From NCBI GenBank assembly GCA_900770335.1, contig CAAGKD010000123.1, positions 1-43,054 of the forward strand: a stretch of DNA of 43,054 bases, written 5' to 3'. Positions 7,965 to 16,993 of the stretch are shown piece by piece. Position 1 is the first letter of the stretch. Each line of letters begins with the position of its first letter. This stretch comes from an uncultured Sutterella sp. Its GTDB lineage: Bacteria > Pseudomonadota > Gammaproteobacteria > Burkholderiales > Burkholderiaceae_F. Below the pieces are notes generated by a model. The model did no database searches, was not told the origin of the DNA, and saw only the letters and a program-made list of their open reading frames with translations. Made by a program: the position numbers and the translations under genes.

Positions 7965-8288
7965 ATGCCCGTCACGCTGACAGAGGCCGCCGCGCGGCAC
8001 GTTCAGAAGTACATCGACCGCCGCGGCAAGGGCGTCGGCCTGCGCCTCGGCGTCAAGACCTCCGGGTGCTCCGGCATGGCCTACAAGCTTGAGTTCGCCG
8101 ATGCGATCGAGCCCGACGACAAGGTCTGGGAGAGCTTCGGCGTCAAGGTGATCGTTGACGAGAAGAGCCTGCCCTACATCGACGGCACGGAGCTCGACTA
8201 CACGCGCGAGGGCCTGCAGGAGGGCTTCCGCTTCAAGAACCCCAACGAGAAGAGTCGCTGCGGCTGCGGCGAGTCGTTCCACGTCTGA
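7965..8288 (+). CDS. iscA: Iron-sulfur cluster assembly/carrier protein IscA
   Basis: A 107-residue A-type carrier that accepts or passes Fe-S clusters to apo-proteins, especially [4Fe-4S] targets. The three invariant cysteines are present: Cys35 (SGCSGMAY), Cys99 and Cys101 in the C-terminal CGCGESF. The start ATG is 4 nt after the iscU stop, with AAGGAGTGAGCCC as ribosome site overlapping the iscU end, so translation is probably coupled. Confidence 0.97.
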   Translation: MPVTLTEAAARHVQKYIDRRGKGVGLRLGVKTSGCSGMAYKLEFADAIEPDDKVWESFGVKVIVDEKSLPYIDGTELDYTREGLQEGFRFKNPNEKSRCGCGESFHV

Positions 8289-8314
8289 TCCGAGGCGGGG
8301 GGCGTCCTGACATC

Positions 8315-8827
8315 ATGGCCATGCTCAATTCCTTCGAGCTCTTCGGGCTCGAGCCGAAGTTCGCGATCGACGAGGCCGCGCTCAAGGCCGCGCACGACCG
8401 CGCGATCCTGAAGGTCCACCCGGACCGCTTCGCCGGACGTCCGGCCGCCGAGCGGCGCGTCGCCGAGCAGTGGAGCGCCCGGATCAACGAGTTCTACGCG
8501 GCGCTCGCCGATCCCGTGAGGCGCGCCGCGCTCCTTTGCGAATCCGCCGGGCGCCCCGTGGGCGCCGAGACGGACACGCGCATGCCCGTGGACTTTCTCA
8601 TGGAGCAGATGAGCTGGCGCGAGGCGCTTGACGCCGCGCGCTCGGAGGCCGAGCGCGCGGCCGTGCGCGACAGGGCCGAGGCGCGCAGGCGCGAGACGCT
8701 CGCCGCCCTCGTGGACGCGATCGACGTCCGAAAGGACTGGGACGCGGCGCACGACCTCACGCGCAGGCTCATGTTCATCGCCCGGTTCCTCGAGCAGACC
8801 GCGGCGGCCGCGCCGGCGGCGCTCTGA
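8315..8827 (+). CDS. hscB: Fe-S protein assembly co-chaperone HscB
   Basis: J-domain co-chaperone (170 residues) that brings IscU to HscA and stimulates its ATPase. The N-terminal J domain carries KVHPDRF with the invariant HPD (about residues 35-37). The C-terminal half is a helical IscU-binding domain (MPVDFLMEQMSWREAL...ARFLEQ). The first ATG (MAMLNSFELFGL) is used; the second, two codons on, is equally possible. It is placed between iscA and hscA as in the canonical operon. Confidence 0.95.
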   Translation: MAMLNSFELFGLEPKFAIDEAALKAAHDRAILKVHPDRFAGRPAAERRVAEQWSARINEFYAALADPVRRAALLCESAGRPVGAETDTRMPVDFLMEQMSWREALDAARSEAERAAVRDRAEARRRETLAALVDAIDVRKDWDAAHDLTRRLMFIARFLEQTAAAAPAAL

Positions 8828-8878
8828 CGAGCCCGCGGTCCGCACAAGACACACACGAAACAGCAGGCACATTCAACC

Positions 8879-10753
8879 ATGGCACTCTTTCAGATCGCCG
8901 AGCCGGGACTCTCCGCCGCTCCGCATGAGCATCGCCTCGCCGTCGGCATTGATCTCGGCACGACGAACTCGCTCGTCGCCTCCGTGATCTCCTCGGCTCC
9001 CGAGGTGCTCGTCGACGGCGAGAGCAGAAGACTTCTTCCCTCCGTCGTGCGGTACCTCCCCGGCGGCGAAGTCGAGACGGGCTGGGATGCGCTCGCGCAT
9101 GCCGAGAGCGATCCCGAGAACACGATCTATTCGGCCAAGCGCCTCATCGGACGGCGCAGCGCGGACCTGAAGAACCTTCCGTCGCTGCCCTACCGCATCG
9201 AGGACGGCGCGGGCGGCGTCGTCATCCGCACCGCGGCCGGGGAGAAGTCTCCGGTCGAGGTGAGCGCGCAGATTCTGCGCACGCTCAAGGCGCGCGCCGA
9301 GGAGCGCCTTGGCGGAGAGCTCACGGGCGCGGTCATCACGGTGCCCGCATACTTTGACGACGCGCAGCGCCAGGCGACGAAGGACGCGGCGCGCCTTGCG
9401 GACCTGACGGTCCTGAGGCTGCTCTCCGAGCCCACCGCGGCGGCGCTCGCCTACGGCCTCGACAACGGCGCCGAGGGCGTGTACCTCGTCTATGACCTCG
9501 GGGGCGGAACGTTCGACGTCTCGATTCTGCGCCTCACGCGCGGCGTCTTCGAGGTGCTCGCCACGGGCGGCAACGCCGCCCTCGGGGGCGACGACTTTGA
9601 CCACGCGGTGCGCGACGCGATGCTCGCCGAGGCGAAGCTTGACGACGCCTCCCTCACGCCCGAGGACCGCCGCCAGATCCTTGACGCCGCGCGCGCGGCC
9701 AAGGAGGCGCTCACGGATGCGGAGGCGGCGCCGATCGCGCTCGAGCTTTCCGAAGGCCGGCGGATCCGCCTCACGCTCACCCGCGAGGCCTTTGACGCCA
9801 TGACGAAGCATCTTGTCGACGAGACGATCGGCGCCGTGGCGCAGGTGCTCGCCGACGCGAAGCTCTCCCGCGGTGACGTCCGCGGCGTCGTGCTCGTAGG
9901 CGGCTCCACGCGCATGCCCGCGGTCCGCCGCGCCGTGCGCGACGCCTTCGGGTTCGAGTCCCTCACCGGAATCGATCCGGACTGCGTCGTCGCCGTCGGC
10001 GCCGCGATGCAGGCCAACAAGCTCGCCGGCAACGAGGGCGAGGACTGGCTGCTCCTTGACGTCACGCCCCTCTCGCTCGGCCTTGAGACCATGGGCGGGC
10101 TCGTCGAGAAGGTCATTCCGCGCAACAGCGCCATCCCGACGGCGCGCGCGCAGGACTTCACGACCTTCCGCGACGGCCAGACCGCCATGGCGATCCATGT
10201 CGTGCAGGGCGAGCGCGAGGTGGTCGACGCCTGCCGCTCGCTCGCTCGCTTCGAGCTGCGCGGCATTCCTCCGATGGCCGCGGGCGCCGCGCGCATCCGC
10301 GTCACCTTCCAGATCGACGCCGACGGGCTGCTCTCCGTCAGCGCGCGCGAGATGACGACGGGCGTCGAGGCCCGCGTCGAGGTCAAGCCCTCCTACGGGC
10401 TCTCGGACGACGACATCGTGCGCATGCTCCGCGAGGGCAACACGAGCGCCGAGCAGGACATGGCCGCCCGAAAGCTCCGCGAGGAGCAGGTCGAGGCGCG
10501 CAGACTCCTCGAGAGCATCCGGAGCGCCCTCACCGCGGACGGCGACCTTCTTTCCGAGGCCGAGCGCGCCGAGGTCGAGCGCCTGGGCGACAGGCTCGCC
10601 GAGCTTGCGGCCGGCTCGGACGCCGACGCCATCCACGCGGCGATCGATGCGCTCGCCCGGGGCACCGAGACCTTCGCCGAACGCCGCATGGACCGCTCGA
10701 TCCGCGCCGCCCTCGCCGGCAAGTCCGTCAACGACGAGCTCTTTGGCGCCTGA
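8879..10753 (+). CDS. hscA: Fe-S protein assembly chaperone HscA (Hsp70 family)
   Basis: Specialised Hsp70 (624 residues; E. coli 616) that binds the LPPVK motif of IscU and uses ATP hydrolysis to promote cluster transfer. The actin-like nucleotide domain starts with GIDLGTTNSLVA (about 23-34) and includes DLGGGTFDVS near 206 and VVLVGGSTRMPAVR near 340. The substrate domain follows DVTPLSLGLETMGG (about 395). It lacks the C-terminal EEVD-type or Gly-rich tail of DnaK, as expected for HscA. It is 51 nt after hscB. Confidence 0.97.
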   Translation: MALFQIAEPGLSAAPHEHRLAVGIDLGTTNSLVASVISSAPEVLVDGESRRLLPSVVRYLPGGEVETGWDALAHAESDPENTIYSAKRLIGRRSADLKNLPSLPYRIEDGAGGVVIRTAAGEKSPVEVSAQILRTLKARAEERLGGELTGAVITVPAYFDDAQRQATKDAARLADLTVLRLLSEPTAAALAYGLDNGAEGVYLVYDLGGGTFDVSILRLTRGVFEVLATGGNAALGGDDFDHAVRDAMLAEAKLDDASLTPEDRRQILDAARAAKEALTDAEAAPIALELSEGRRIRLTLTREAFDAMTKHLVDETIGAVAQVLADAKLSRGDVRGVVLVGGSTRMPAVRRAVRDAFGFESLTGIDPDCVVAVGAAMQANKLAGNEGEDWLLLDVTPLSLGLETMGGLVEKVIPRNSAIPTARAQDFTTFRDGQTAMAIHVVQGEREVVDACRSLARFELRGIPPMAAGAARIRVTFQIDADGLLSVSAREMTTGVEARVEVKPSYGLSDDDIVRMLREGNTSAEQDMAARKLREEQVEARRLLESIRSALTADGDLLSEAERAEVERLGDRLAELAAGSDADAIHAAIDALARGTETFAERRMDRSIRAALAGKSVNDELFGA

Positions 10754-10787
10754 CCCCACCCCCCACATCTTTTCAGAAGAAGCAAAA

Positions 10788-11126
10788 ATGCCCAAGATCA
10801 CCGTTCTTCCCCATGACGAGCTCTGCCCGCAGGGCGCCGAATTCGAGGCCGCCGCCGGCGAGAACCTCGCCCGCGCGCTCATCGCCAACGGCGTGAAGAT
10901 TCCCCACGCGTGCGAGTTCAACTGCGCCTGCGCCACCTGCCACGTCATCGTCCGCAAGGGCTATGACTCGCTCTCCGAGCCCTCGGACAACGAGCTCGAC
11001 CACCTCGACACCGCCTGGGCGGCCTGCGCGGAGTCGCGCCTCTCGTGCCAGGCCAGGCTCGGCGACGAGGACGTCACGATCGAGATTCCGAAGTACAACC
11101 GCAATCTCGTCGGCGAGCGCGAGTGA
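10788..11126 (+). CDS. fdx: ISC-system [2Fe-2S] ferredoxin
   Basis: A 112-residue adrenodoxin-type ferredoxin that supplies electrons for cluster assembly on IscU. Ligand cysteines are Cys42, Cys48, Cys51 (ACEFNCACATC) and Cys87 (RLSCQARL), identical in position to E. coli Fdx. The non-ligand Cys46 of that protein is also conserved. The start ATG lies 34 nt after hscA. Confidence 0.97.
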   Translation: MPKITVLPHDELCPQGAEFEAAAGENLARALIANGVKIPHACEFNCACATCHVIVRKGYDSLSEPSDNELDHLDTAWAACAESRLSCQARLGDEDVTIEIPKYNRNLVGERE

Positions 11127-11137
11127 GGCGAGGCGCC

Positions 11138-11338
11138 ATGGAACTTAGATGGACCGATGCGGCCGCGATCGGCGAGGCGCTCTTTGACGCGCATCCCGAC
11201 CTCGACCCGCTCATGCTCTCCTTCGTGCGCCTTCACGAGCTCGTCACGGCGCTTCAGGGCTTCTCCGACGATCCGGAGAAGTCCAACGAGCGCATCCTCG
11301 AGGCGATCCTTCAGGCCTGGCTCGACGAGCGGGACTGA
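11138..11338 (+). CDS. iscX: Fe-S cluster assembly protein IscX
   Basis: A 66-residue acidic protein that starts MELRWTDAAAIGEALFDAHP and ends SNERILEAILQAWLDERD, closely parallel to E. coli IscX (YfhJ). It binds IscS and iron and modulates desulfurase activity. It starts 11 nt after the fdx stop and is the last gene of the operon, followed by a terminator. Confidence 0.95.
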   Translation: MELRWTDAAAIGEALFDAHPDLDPLMLSFVRLHELVTALQGFSDDPEKSNERILEAILQAWLDERD

Positions 11339-11389
11339 GGGCGACCCGGGCCGTTGCGCACTCGCAGAAGGCCTGATGCAAAGGAGATC

Positions 11390-11431
11390 AAGGGCGGCGG
11401 CTCCTCTCGGGGAATGTGCCGCCCTTTTTTT
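11390..11431 (+). terminator. isc operon terminator
   Basis: GGGCGGC (11392-11398) pairs with GCCGCCC (11418-11424), followed by seven T. It lies between the convergent isc operon and the NUDIX gene. The A run on the 5' side is short, so it mainly serves the plus strand. Confidence 0.85.
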
Positions 11432-11464
11432 CATCGCGCCTCATCGATGCGCTCACCGGGCCCG

Positions 11465-12346
11465 TCACGCCCGGCGTCCGCCGAGAAGCCGCTCGAGCGC
11501 GAGAAGGAGCGCGAGCGCGGCCTCGCTCATCATGCAGCCCTCCTCGATGAGGTCGAGCGCCTCGTCGGCTGAGACGAGGTCGAATCGCTCCACCTCGCCG
11601 TCGACGGGCCGGGGCGAGAAGCCTTCGGGCAGCACCGCCATCGCGGCGGTCATGCGCTCGCGCATCCAGCCCGAGCGGACGGGGCGCGACACGAGCCGTT
11701 CGCCCAAAAGCGTGAGGGTCGCGTCCCCGCCGGAGAGGCTCGCCTCCTCGGCGGCTTCGCGGGCGAGCGCCTCGCGCGGGGACTCGCCCGCGGCGATCAT
11801 GCCCGCGGCGAGGCCGTCCAGAAGTCCCGGTCCCACGAGCTTCTTCGCGCTTCTCGTGCCGACAAAAAACACCCGGTCAAAGACCGTCTCAGGAATCCGC
11901 GCGAGCCCGACCAAGTGCACGGACTGCGTGAGCGCGCCGAGCGGGCGGCAGAGCGCGCGCTCGATTCGGCCCAAGGGCCCGGCGCCCGGAATCCGGTCCG
12001 GCGCGGCGTGTTCAGAGGGCGCGGAGAGCCCAGAGAGTTCGAAGAGGTCAAGCGCCTCGCCGCGCCAGCCCTGCGAGAGGCCGACCGCTCGCATCGTGAG
12101 GCCGAAGGCCTCCAGGTCATCGGGAAGCTCAAGGACGGCGCCCTCCGTCCGGGCGCCCGGGAGCGCTCCGACCGAGCGCGCGCATGCGGGCGCGGCGCGC
12201 CCGACCTGGCGCCCGCGCCAGAGGACCGGGACGAGAGCGAGCTCTTCGGCCGCCGAAACGCGAAGGCCCGCCAGGCGCTCCGCGAGGGAGGCGCTCAGGC
12301 GGGCCCTGAACGCTTCGGAGGCCGCAAGGGTCTCCGAAGAAGTCAT
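11465..12346 (-). CDS. NUDIX hydrolase with N-terminal DUF4743-like domain
   Basis: A 293-residue protein whose C-terminal half carries a NUDIX box: GMIAAGE, seven residues, REAAEEASL (G-x5-E-x7-RE-x2-EE, with the usual last Gly replaced by Ser). This box coordinates metal for cleaving nucleoside diphosphate-linked compounds. The ~120-residue N-terminal part resembles the DUF4743 domain found in Tnr3/YZGD-like proteins linked to thiamine or vitamin pyrophosphate metabolism; this assignment is from memory of the architecture. It starts 8 nt after the lysS stop codon, so it is likely translated from the prfB-lysS transcript. Substrate unknown. Confidence 0.75.
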   Translation of the reverse strand: MTSSETLAASEAFRARLSASLAERLAGLRVSAAEELALVPVLWRGRQVGRAAPACARSVGALPGARTEGAVLELPDDLEAFGLTMRAVGLSQGWRGEALDLFELSGLSAPSEHAAPDRIPGAGPLGRIERALCRPLGALTQSVHLVGLARIPETVFDRVFFVGTRSAKKLVGPGLLDGLAAGMIAAGESPREALAREAAEEASLSGGDATLTLLGERLVSRPVRSGWMRERMTAAMAVLPEGFSPRPVDGEVERFDLVSADEALDLIEEGCMMSEAALALLLALERLLGGRRA

Positions 12347-12354
12347 GCCGGACC

Positions 12355-13881
12355 TCAGAGCTTGAAGTTCTCGGGGCGCATGTGCGGGAAGAGCAGCACG
12401 TCGCGGATGGTCGGCGCGTCCGTGAGGAGCATCACGAAGCGGTCGATGCCGATGCCGCAGCCCGCGGTCGGGGCGAGGCCGTACTCGAGGGCGCGGATGT
12501 AGTCCGCGTCGAAGTACATCGCCTCGTCGTCGCCGTGGCTCTTCTTCTCGGCCTGGGCCTTGAAGCGGGCGGCCTGGTCGTCGGGGTCGTTGAGCTCGGA
12601 GAAGCCGTTGGCGGTCTCGCGGCCGGCGATGTAGAGCTCGAAGCGCTCGGTGATGGCCGGATCGGCGTCGGAGGCGCGGGCGAGCGGGGAGATCTCGACA
12701 GGGTAGTCGATGATGAAGGTCGGCTCGATCAGCTTCGTCTCAGCCGTCTCCTCAAAGAGCGCCATCTGCAGGGCGCCGAGGCCGGCGTCGACGGGGATCT
12801 CGCCGCCGAGGCGCTTGAGCTCGCCGCGGATGAAGTCGGCGTCAGCGAGCTGCGCGTCGGTGTAGTCCGGAGCGAACTTCTTGATCGCCTGCAGCGGGGT
12901 GAGGCGGTGGAAGGGCTTGGAGAGGTCGATCGTCTGTCCCTGGTACGTGAGGACGGCCGAGCCCGTGGCCTCCTGCGCGACGGTGCGCAGAAGGTTCTCC
13001 GTGAAGTCCATCTGGTCGCGGTACGTCCAGTACGTCGCGTAGAACTCCATCATCGTGAACTCGGGGTTGTGGCGGACCGACACGCCCTCGTTCCGGAAGT
13101 TGCGGTTGATCTCGAACACGCGCTCGAAGCCGCCCACGACGAGGCGCTTGAGGTAGAGCTCCGGAGCGATGCGCAGGTACATGTCCATGTCAAGCGCGTT
13201 GTGGTGCGTGACGAAGGGCTTGGCGTTGGCGCCGCCCGGAATCGGGTGCAGCATCGGCGTCTCGACCTCGAGGAAGCGGTTCGAGAGCATGAAGGCGCGG
13301 ATCGCGGCGATGGCGTGCGAGCGCGTGAGAAAGCGCTCGCGCGACTCCTCGTTCATGATGAGGTCGACGTAGCGCTGGCGGTAGCAGAGCTCGGTGTCCT
13401 GCAGGCCCTTGTGCTTGTCGGGCAGCGGACGGATGCTCTTGGTCATCAGGCGGATCTCGGTCGCGCGGATCGCGAGGTCGCCCGCGCGGGTGCGGAAGAG
13501 CGTGCCGCGGCAGGCGACGATGTCGCCCAGGTCGAAGGTCTTGAAGGCGGCGTAGGCGTCCGCGCCCACGCTGTTGAGCTGCACGAAGTACTGCATGCCG
13601 CCCGTGAAGTCGCGCACGGTGGCGAACGAGGCCTTGCCCATGATGCGCTTGAGCATCAGGCGGCCCGAGCAGGAGACCTCGGGAGCGAGCTTCTCGAGCT
13701 CCTCGGCGCTCATCTCGCCGTACTTCGCGCGCAGGTCGCCGAACAGGTCCGTGCGCTTGAAGTTGTTCGGATAGGCGACGCCCGCGGCGCGCAGCGCGGC
13801 GAGCTTGGCGCGGCGCTCGGCGATGATGTGGTTCTCTTCCGCGACGGTGTTCTGCGCGGTCTGGGTTTCGTTCTCAGCCAT
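12355..13881 (-). CDS. lysS: Lysyl-tRNA synthetase (class II)
   Basis: A 508-residue class II lysyl-tRNA synthetase charging tRNA-Lys. The N-terminal OB-fold anticodon domain (about 60-180) is followed by the catalytic core with motif 2 FRNEGVSVRHNPEFTMMEFY and motif 3 GCGIGIDRFVMLLTDAPTIRDVLLFP near the C-terminus. The reading frame is open far upstream into the prfB end, but the family-like start is MAENETQTAQ at 13881. It lies 67 nt downstream of prfB, the same prfB-lysS order as in E. coli. A GC-rich inverted repeat in the gap has no T run. Confidence 0.97.
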   Translation of the reverse strand: MAENETQTAQNTVAEENHIIAERRAKLAALRAAGVAYPNNFKRTDLFGDLRAKYGEMSAEELEKLAPEVSCSGRLMLKRIMGKASFATVRDFTGGMQYFVQLNSVGADAYAAFKTFDLGDIVACRGTLFRTRAGDLAIRATEIRLMTKSIRPLPDKHKGLQDTELCYRQRYVDLIMNEESRERFLTRSHAIAAIRAFMLSNRFLEVETPMLHPIPGGANAKPFVTHHNALDMDMYLRIAPELYLKRLVVGGFERVFEINRNFRNEGVSVRHNPEFTMMEFYATYWTYRDQMDFTENLLRTVAQEATGSAVLTYQGQTIDLSKPFHRLTPLQAIKKFAPDYTDAQLADADFIRGELKRLGGEIPVDAGLGALQMALFEETAETKLIEPTFIIDYPVEISPLARASDADPAITERFELYIAGRETANGFSELNDPDDQAARFKAQAEKKSHGDDEAMYFDADYIRALEYGLAPTAGCGIGIDRFVMLLTDAPTIRDVLLFPHMRPENFKL

Positions 13882-13948
13882 TTTGAGATGTACCTGGATG
13901 GTGTGGGTTGCCCGCCCCGCCGGCCGCGGCGGGACGATAGTCTTGCTC

Positions 13949-15074
13949 TTATTCGGCCGCCGGCATTCCGCCGATGCCGTTCTTGAGGCTTGCCTCGATG
14001 AACTGGTCGAGGTCGCCGTCAAGCACGCCGCCGGTGTTGCCCGTCTCGACGCCCGTGCGCAGATCCTTCACGCGCGACTGGTCGAGCACGTAGCTGCGGA
14101 TCTGGTGGCCCCAGCCGATGTCGGACTTCTGCTCCTCGAGCTTGGTCTGGGCCTCCATGCGCTTGCGCATCTCGAGCTCATAGAGCTTGGCCTTGAGCTG
14201 CTGCATCGCCTTCTCGCGATTGCGGTGCTGCGAGCGGTCGTCCTGGCAGATCGTGATGATGCCCGTCGGAATGTGGTGGATTCGGACGGCCGATTCGGTC
14301 TTCTGAATGTGCTGGCCGCCCGCGCCCGACGCGCGGAAGACGTCGATGCTCAGGTCCGCGGGGTTGATCTCGATGTCGATCGAGTCGTCGACCTCCGGAT
14401 AGACGTAGACCGAGCAGAAGGACGTGTGGCGGCGGGCGTTCGCGTCAAAGGGGCTCTTGCGAACGAGGCGGTGGATGCCCGTCTCGGTCCTCAGCGTTCC
14501 GTACGCCCACTCGCCCTCGATGAAGAGCGTGGCGGACTTGATGCCTGCGACTTCGCCCGGGGTCTCCTCCTCGAGGGTGACCTTGAAGCCCTTTCGCTCG
14601 GCGTAGCGCATGTACATGCGCTCGATCATGCTCGCCCAGTCCTGGGCCTCGGTGCCGCCCGCGCCGGCCTGCAGCTCAAGGTAGCAGTTCGCCGAGTCCA
14701 TCGGCTGGTTGAACATGCGCTTGAACTCAAGCTGGCCCACCTCGGCGGCGAAGCCGTCGACGTCCGCGCCGATCGCCTCGACCGCGTCCCAGTCCTTCTC
14801 GGCCATGGAGAGCTCGAAGAGCTCCCTGGCGTCGGCGACGCCCTGCGTGAGGCGGTTGAAGCTGCCGACGATGTCGTCGAGCATCTTCTTCTCCTTGCTC
14901 ACCTCCTGGGCGTGCTTGGGATCGTTCCAGAGATCGGGGTTCTCGATCTCGCTGTTCACCTCTTCGAGTCGTCGTGCCTTGCGGTCGACGTCAAAGATAC
15001 CTCCGAAGTTCGGCGAGCCTCTGGCCCAGGTCTTCGATGAGGCCTTCGATCTGATTGATGCGTTCTGCTTCCAT
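13949..15074 (-). CDS. prfB: Peptide chain release factor 2 (programmed +1 frameshift)
   Basis: RF2 terminates translation at UGA and UAA. The first reading frame (MEAERINQIEGLIEDLGQRL...RRYL) ends after 27 codons at an in-frame UGA (14992-14994), and the rest is in the +1 frame. Joined, they give about 374 residues (E. coli 365). The body has the UGA/UAA-recognising SPF tripeptide (RKSPFDANARRH) and the catalytic GGQ (GAGGQHIQKTESAV). The start at 15074 is inferred from family alignment. The gene heads the prfB-lysS-NUDIX series. Expression should be autoregulated: low RF2 favours the shift. Confidence 0.95.
14991..15003 (-). promoter_or_regulatory. prfB programmed +1 frameshift site
   Basis: Minus-strand AGGTATCTTTGAC is the classic RF2 slip site: an internal Shine-Dalgarno-like GGAGG, a 3-nt spacer, CTT, then TGA followed by C. 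Skipping one T places GAC in frame. The weak-terminating UGA-C context is retained. Confidence 0.93.
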
Positions 15075-15213
15075 TTCGGGTCCTTGTCGGTGTGCGTCGG
15101 GGCCGGGCGCGCGCGGACGGAGCCGCCGTCCGCGCCGCGCGCCGTCCCCAGGGCCGCCTCCGGCGTGCGCGGCTGGCGCTCCGGGGGCGGTGGGGTGTTC
15201 GGAAAAACGTTGA

Positions 15214-15219
15214 ATTATA
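15214..15219 (-). promoter_or_regulatory. Candidate -10 of the prfB promoter
   Basis: A perfect TATAAT on the minus strand, about 140 bp upstream of the prfB start and immediately past the recJ terminator hairpin. The -35 position falls inside the hairpin (GCGGTC) and is poor. Confidence 0.5.
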
Positions 15220-15255
15220 AGACACAAGCGGAGCCGGACCGCAGTCCGGCTCCGC
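15220..15255 (-). terminator. recJ terminator
   Basis: GCGGAGCCGGAC (15228-15239) and GTCCGGCTCCGC (15244-15255) form a perfect 12-bp stem with a 4-nt loop. On the minus strand it is followed by TTGTGTCTT. It lies ~35 nt after the recJ stop. Confidence 0.75.
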
Positions 15256-15289
15256 TCGGGAATCGGCTTCGAGGGAGCTTGGACGGGAA

Positions 15290-16993
15290 TCAGTCCGCCG
15301 GGGCCTCCGCGGCCTCGACGACGAGCTGCACGGTGCGCCTGCCGCGGTACTCGTTGATGCTCGGCCGGTAGGCGATCTTCGCGTGCGCTGCGAGGGGCTC
15401 GCGGTGCCGGAAGAAGATCGCCTCGAAGCGCTGCTGGCCGAGGCCGAGCGAGAGCTTGAGGTGCGCGTCGCGCAGCACCGTCTGCCCGAGCACGGCGAAC
15501 TCGTTGGCAAAGAGCGGCGCCTCGAACCCCTGCCCCCAGATCTGCTCGTCGATCTCGCGGCACAGGCTCTCGGTGATTTCGTCCGGGGCGAGCCCGCCGT
15601 CGGTGTATACGACCCGCTCGAAGACCGAGGCGTCGCAGTGCGAGCGCACGGTCTGCTCGAAGGCGGCGCGGAAGGCCTCGAACCCGTCGGGGCGGATCGA
15701 GAGCCCCGCGGCCATGGCGTGGCCGCCGAAGCGCAGGATGACGCCCGGGACGGCCTTCGAGACGAGGTCGAGCATGTCGCGCAGATGGATGCCGGCGATC
15801 GAGCGCCCCGAGCCCTTGAGCTCGCCGCTCTCGGTGGGCGCGAACGCGATCACCGGACGGTGGATGCGCTCCTTGAGCCGCGCCGCGACGAGCCCCACTA
15901 CGCCCTCGTTGAAGTCGGGGTTGTAGAGTGAGAACGTCGCCTGCCGGTCGATGTCGACCGAGGCGAGCGCCGCCTCGGCGGTCTGCTGCATCTCGCTTTC
16001 GAGCTCCTTGCGCTCGGAGTTGATCTCGTTGAGGCCCTGCGCGAAGGCAAGGGCCTGCGCGGAGCTGTCCGAGAGCAGGCAGTTGATGCCGTTCTCCATG
16101 GTCCCCAAGCGCCCCGCGGCGTTGATGCGCGGGGCGACGGCGAAGCCGAAGTCGCGCACGCCCGCCTGGCGGATGTCCTTGCCGGCGATCGCGAAGAGCG
16201 CTTCGATCCCCGCGTGGGTGCGCCCCGAGCGGATGCGCCGCAGGCCCTGCGAGACGAGGATGCGGTTGTTCTTGTCGAGCTTGACGACGTCGGCGACCGT
16301 GCCGAGGGCGACGAAGTCCGAGAGCGCGTCAAGGCGCGGCTGCGTCTTCGCGTCGAAGAGCCCGCGCTCGCGCAGAAGGGCCCGCAGGGCGAGCAGGACG
16401 TAGTAGATGACGCCCACGCCCGCGAGGTTCTTCGAGGGGAACCTCGAGTCGGCAAGGTTGGGGTTGACGATCGCAAGCGCGCGCGGCAGCTCCGGGCCGG
16501 GCAGGTGGTGGTCGGTGATGATGACGTCGATGCCGAGCTCGCGGGCGCGCTCGACGGCCGCGGCCGAGGAGACGCCGTTGTCGACCGTGACGATGAGGTC
16601 GGGCCTGGGAGTGCGCGCCGCGACGATGTCGACGACCTTGGGCGTGAGGCCGTAGCCGTCGGCGACGCGGTCCGGGACGAAGAACGAGGCGCGGATGCCG
16701 AGCATCGCGAGGCCGCGGATGCCGACCGCGCAGGCCGTGGCGCCGTCGCAGTCATAGTCGGCGACGATCGTGACGCTTTCGCCGCGCTCGCGGGCGAGCG
16801 CGAGACGCTCTGCGGCGGCGCGGGCGCCCTCGAGCTCGGCGGGCGGAATCATGCCCAGCCACTCCTGCTCGAGGTCGGAGGGCTCGGAGATGCCGCGCGC
16901 GGCGAGGGCGCGCGCGACGGGCGGCAGGAACCCCGCCCGGACGAGGCGCTCGGCGGCGTGGGGGTCGTAGGCGCGCGAGAGGATGCGGGTCAT
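15290..16993 (-). CDS. recJ: Single-stranded-DNA-specific exonuclease RecJ
   Basis: A 567-residue 5'-3' ssDNA exonuclease of the DHH/DHHA1 superfamily, acting in RecF-type recombination, base excision and mismatch repair. Motif I VADYDCDGATA (about 75-85), the DHH signature in IITDHHLPGPE, and the DHHA1 block RFGGHAMAAGLS are all present, followed by the C-terminal OB-fold. The ATG at 16993 (MTRILSRAYDPHAAERL) overlaps the upstream gene's TGA as ATGA, which decides the start. A longer frame over the neighbour was not used. Confidence 0.96.
   Translation of the reverse strand: MTRILSRAYDPHAAERLVRAGFLPPVARALAARGISEPSDLEQEWLGMIPPAELEGARAAAERLALARERGESVTIVADYDCDGATACAVGIRGLAMLGIRASFFVPDRVADGYGLTPKVVDIVAARTPRPDLIVTVDNGVSSAAAVERARELGIDVIITDHHLPGPELPRALAIVNPNLADSRFPSKNLAGVGVIYYVLLALRALLRERGLFDAKTQPRLDALSDFVALGTVADVVKLDKNNRILVSQGLRRIRSGRTHAGIEALFAIAGKDIRQAGVRDFGFAVAPRINAAGRLGTMENGINCLLSDSSAQALAFAQGLNEINSERKELESEMQQTAEAALASVDIDRQATFSLYNPDFNEGVVGLVAARLKERIHRPVIAFAPTESGELKGSGRSIAGIHLRDMLDLVSKAVPGVILRFGGHAMAAGLSIRPDGFEAFRAAFEQTVRSHCDASVFERVVYTDGGLAPDEITESLCREIDEQIWGQGFEAPLFANEFAVLGQTVLRDAHLKLSLGLGQQRFEAIFFRHREPLAAHAKIAYRPSINEYRGRRTVQLVVEAAEAPAD

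Noticed and set aside
8873..10957. Long open frame antisense to hscA
   Set aside because: Mirror of strong codon bias on the other strand; no recognisable protein.
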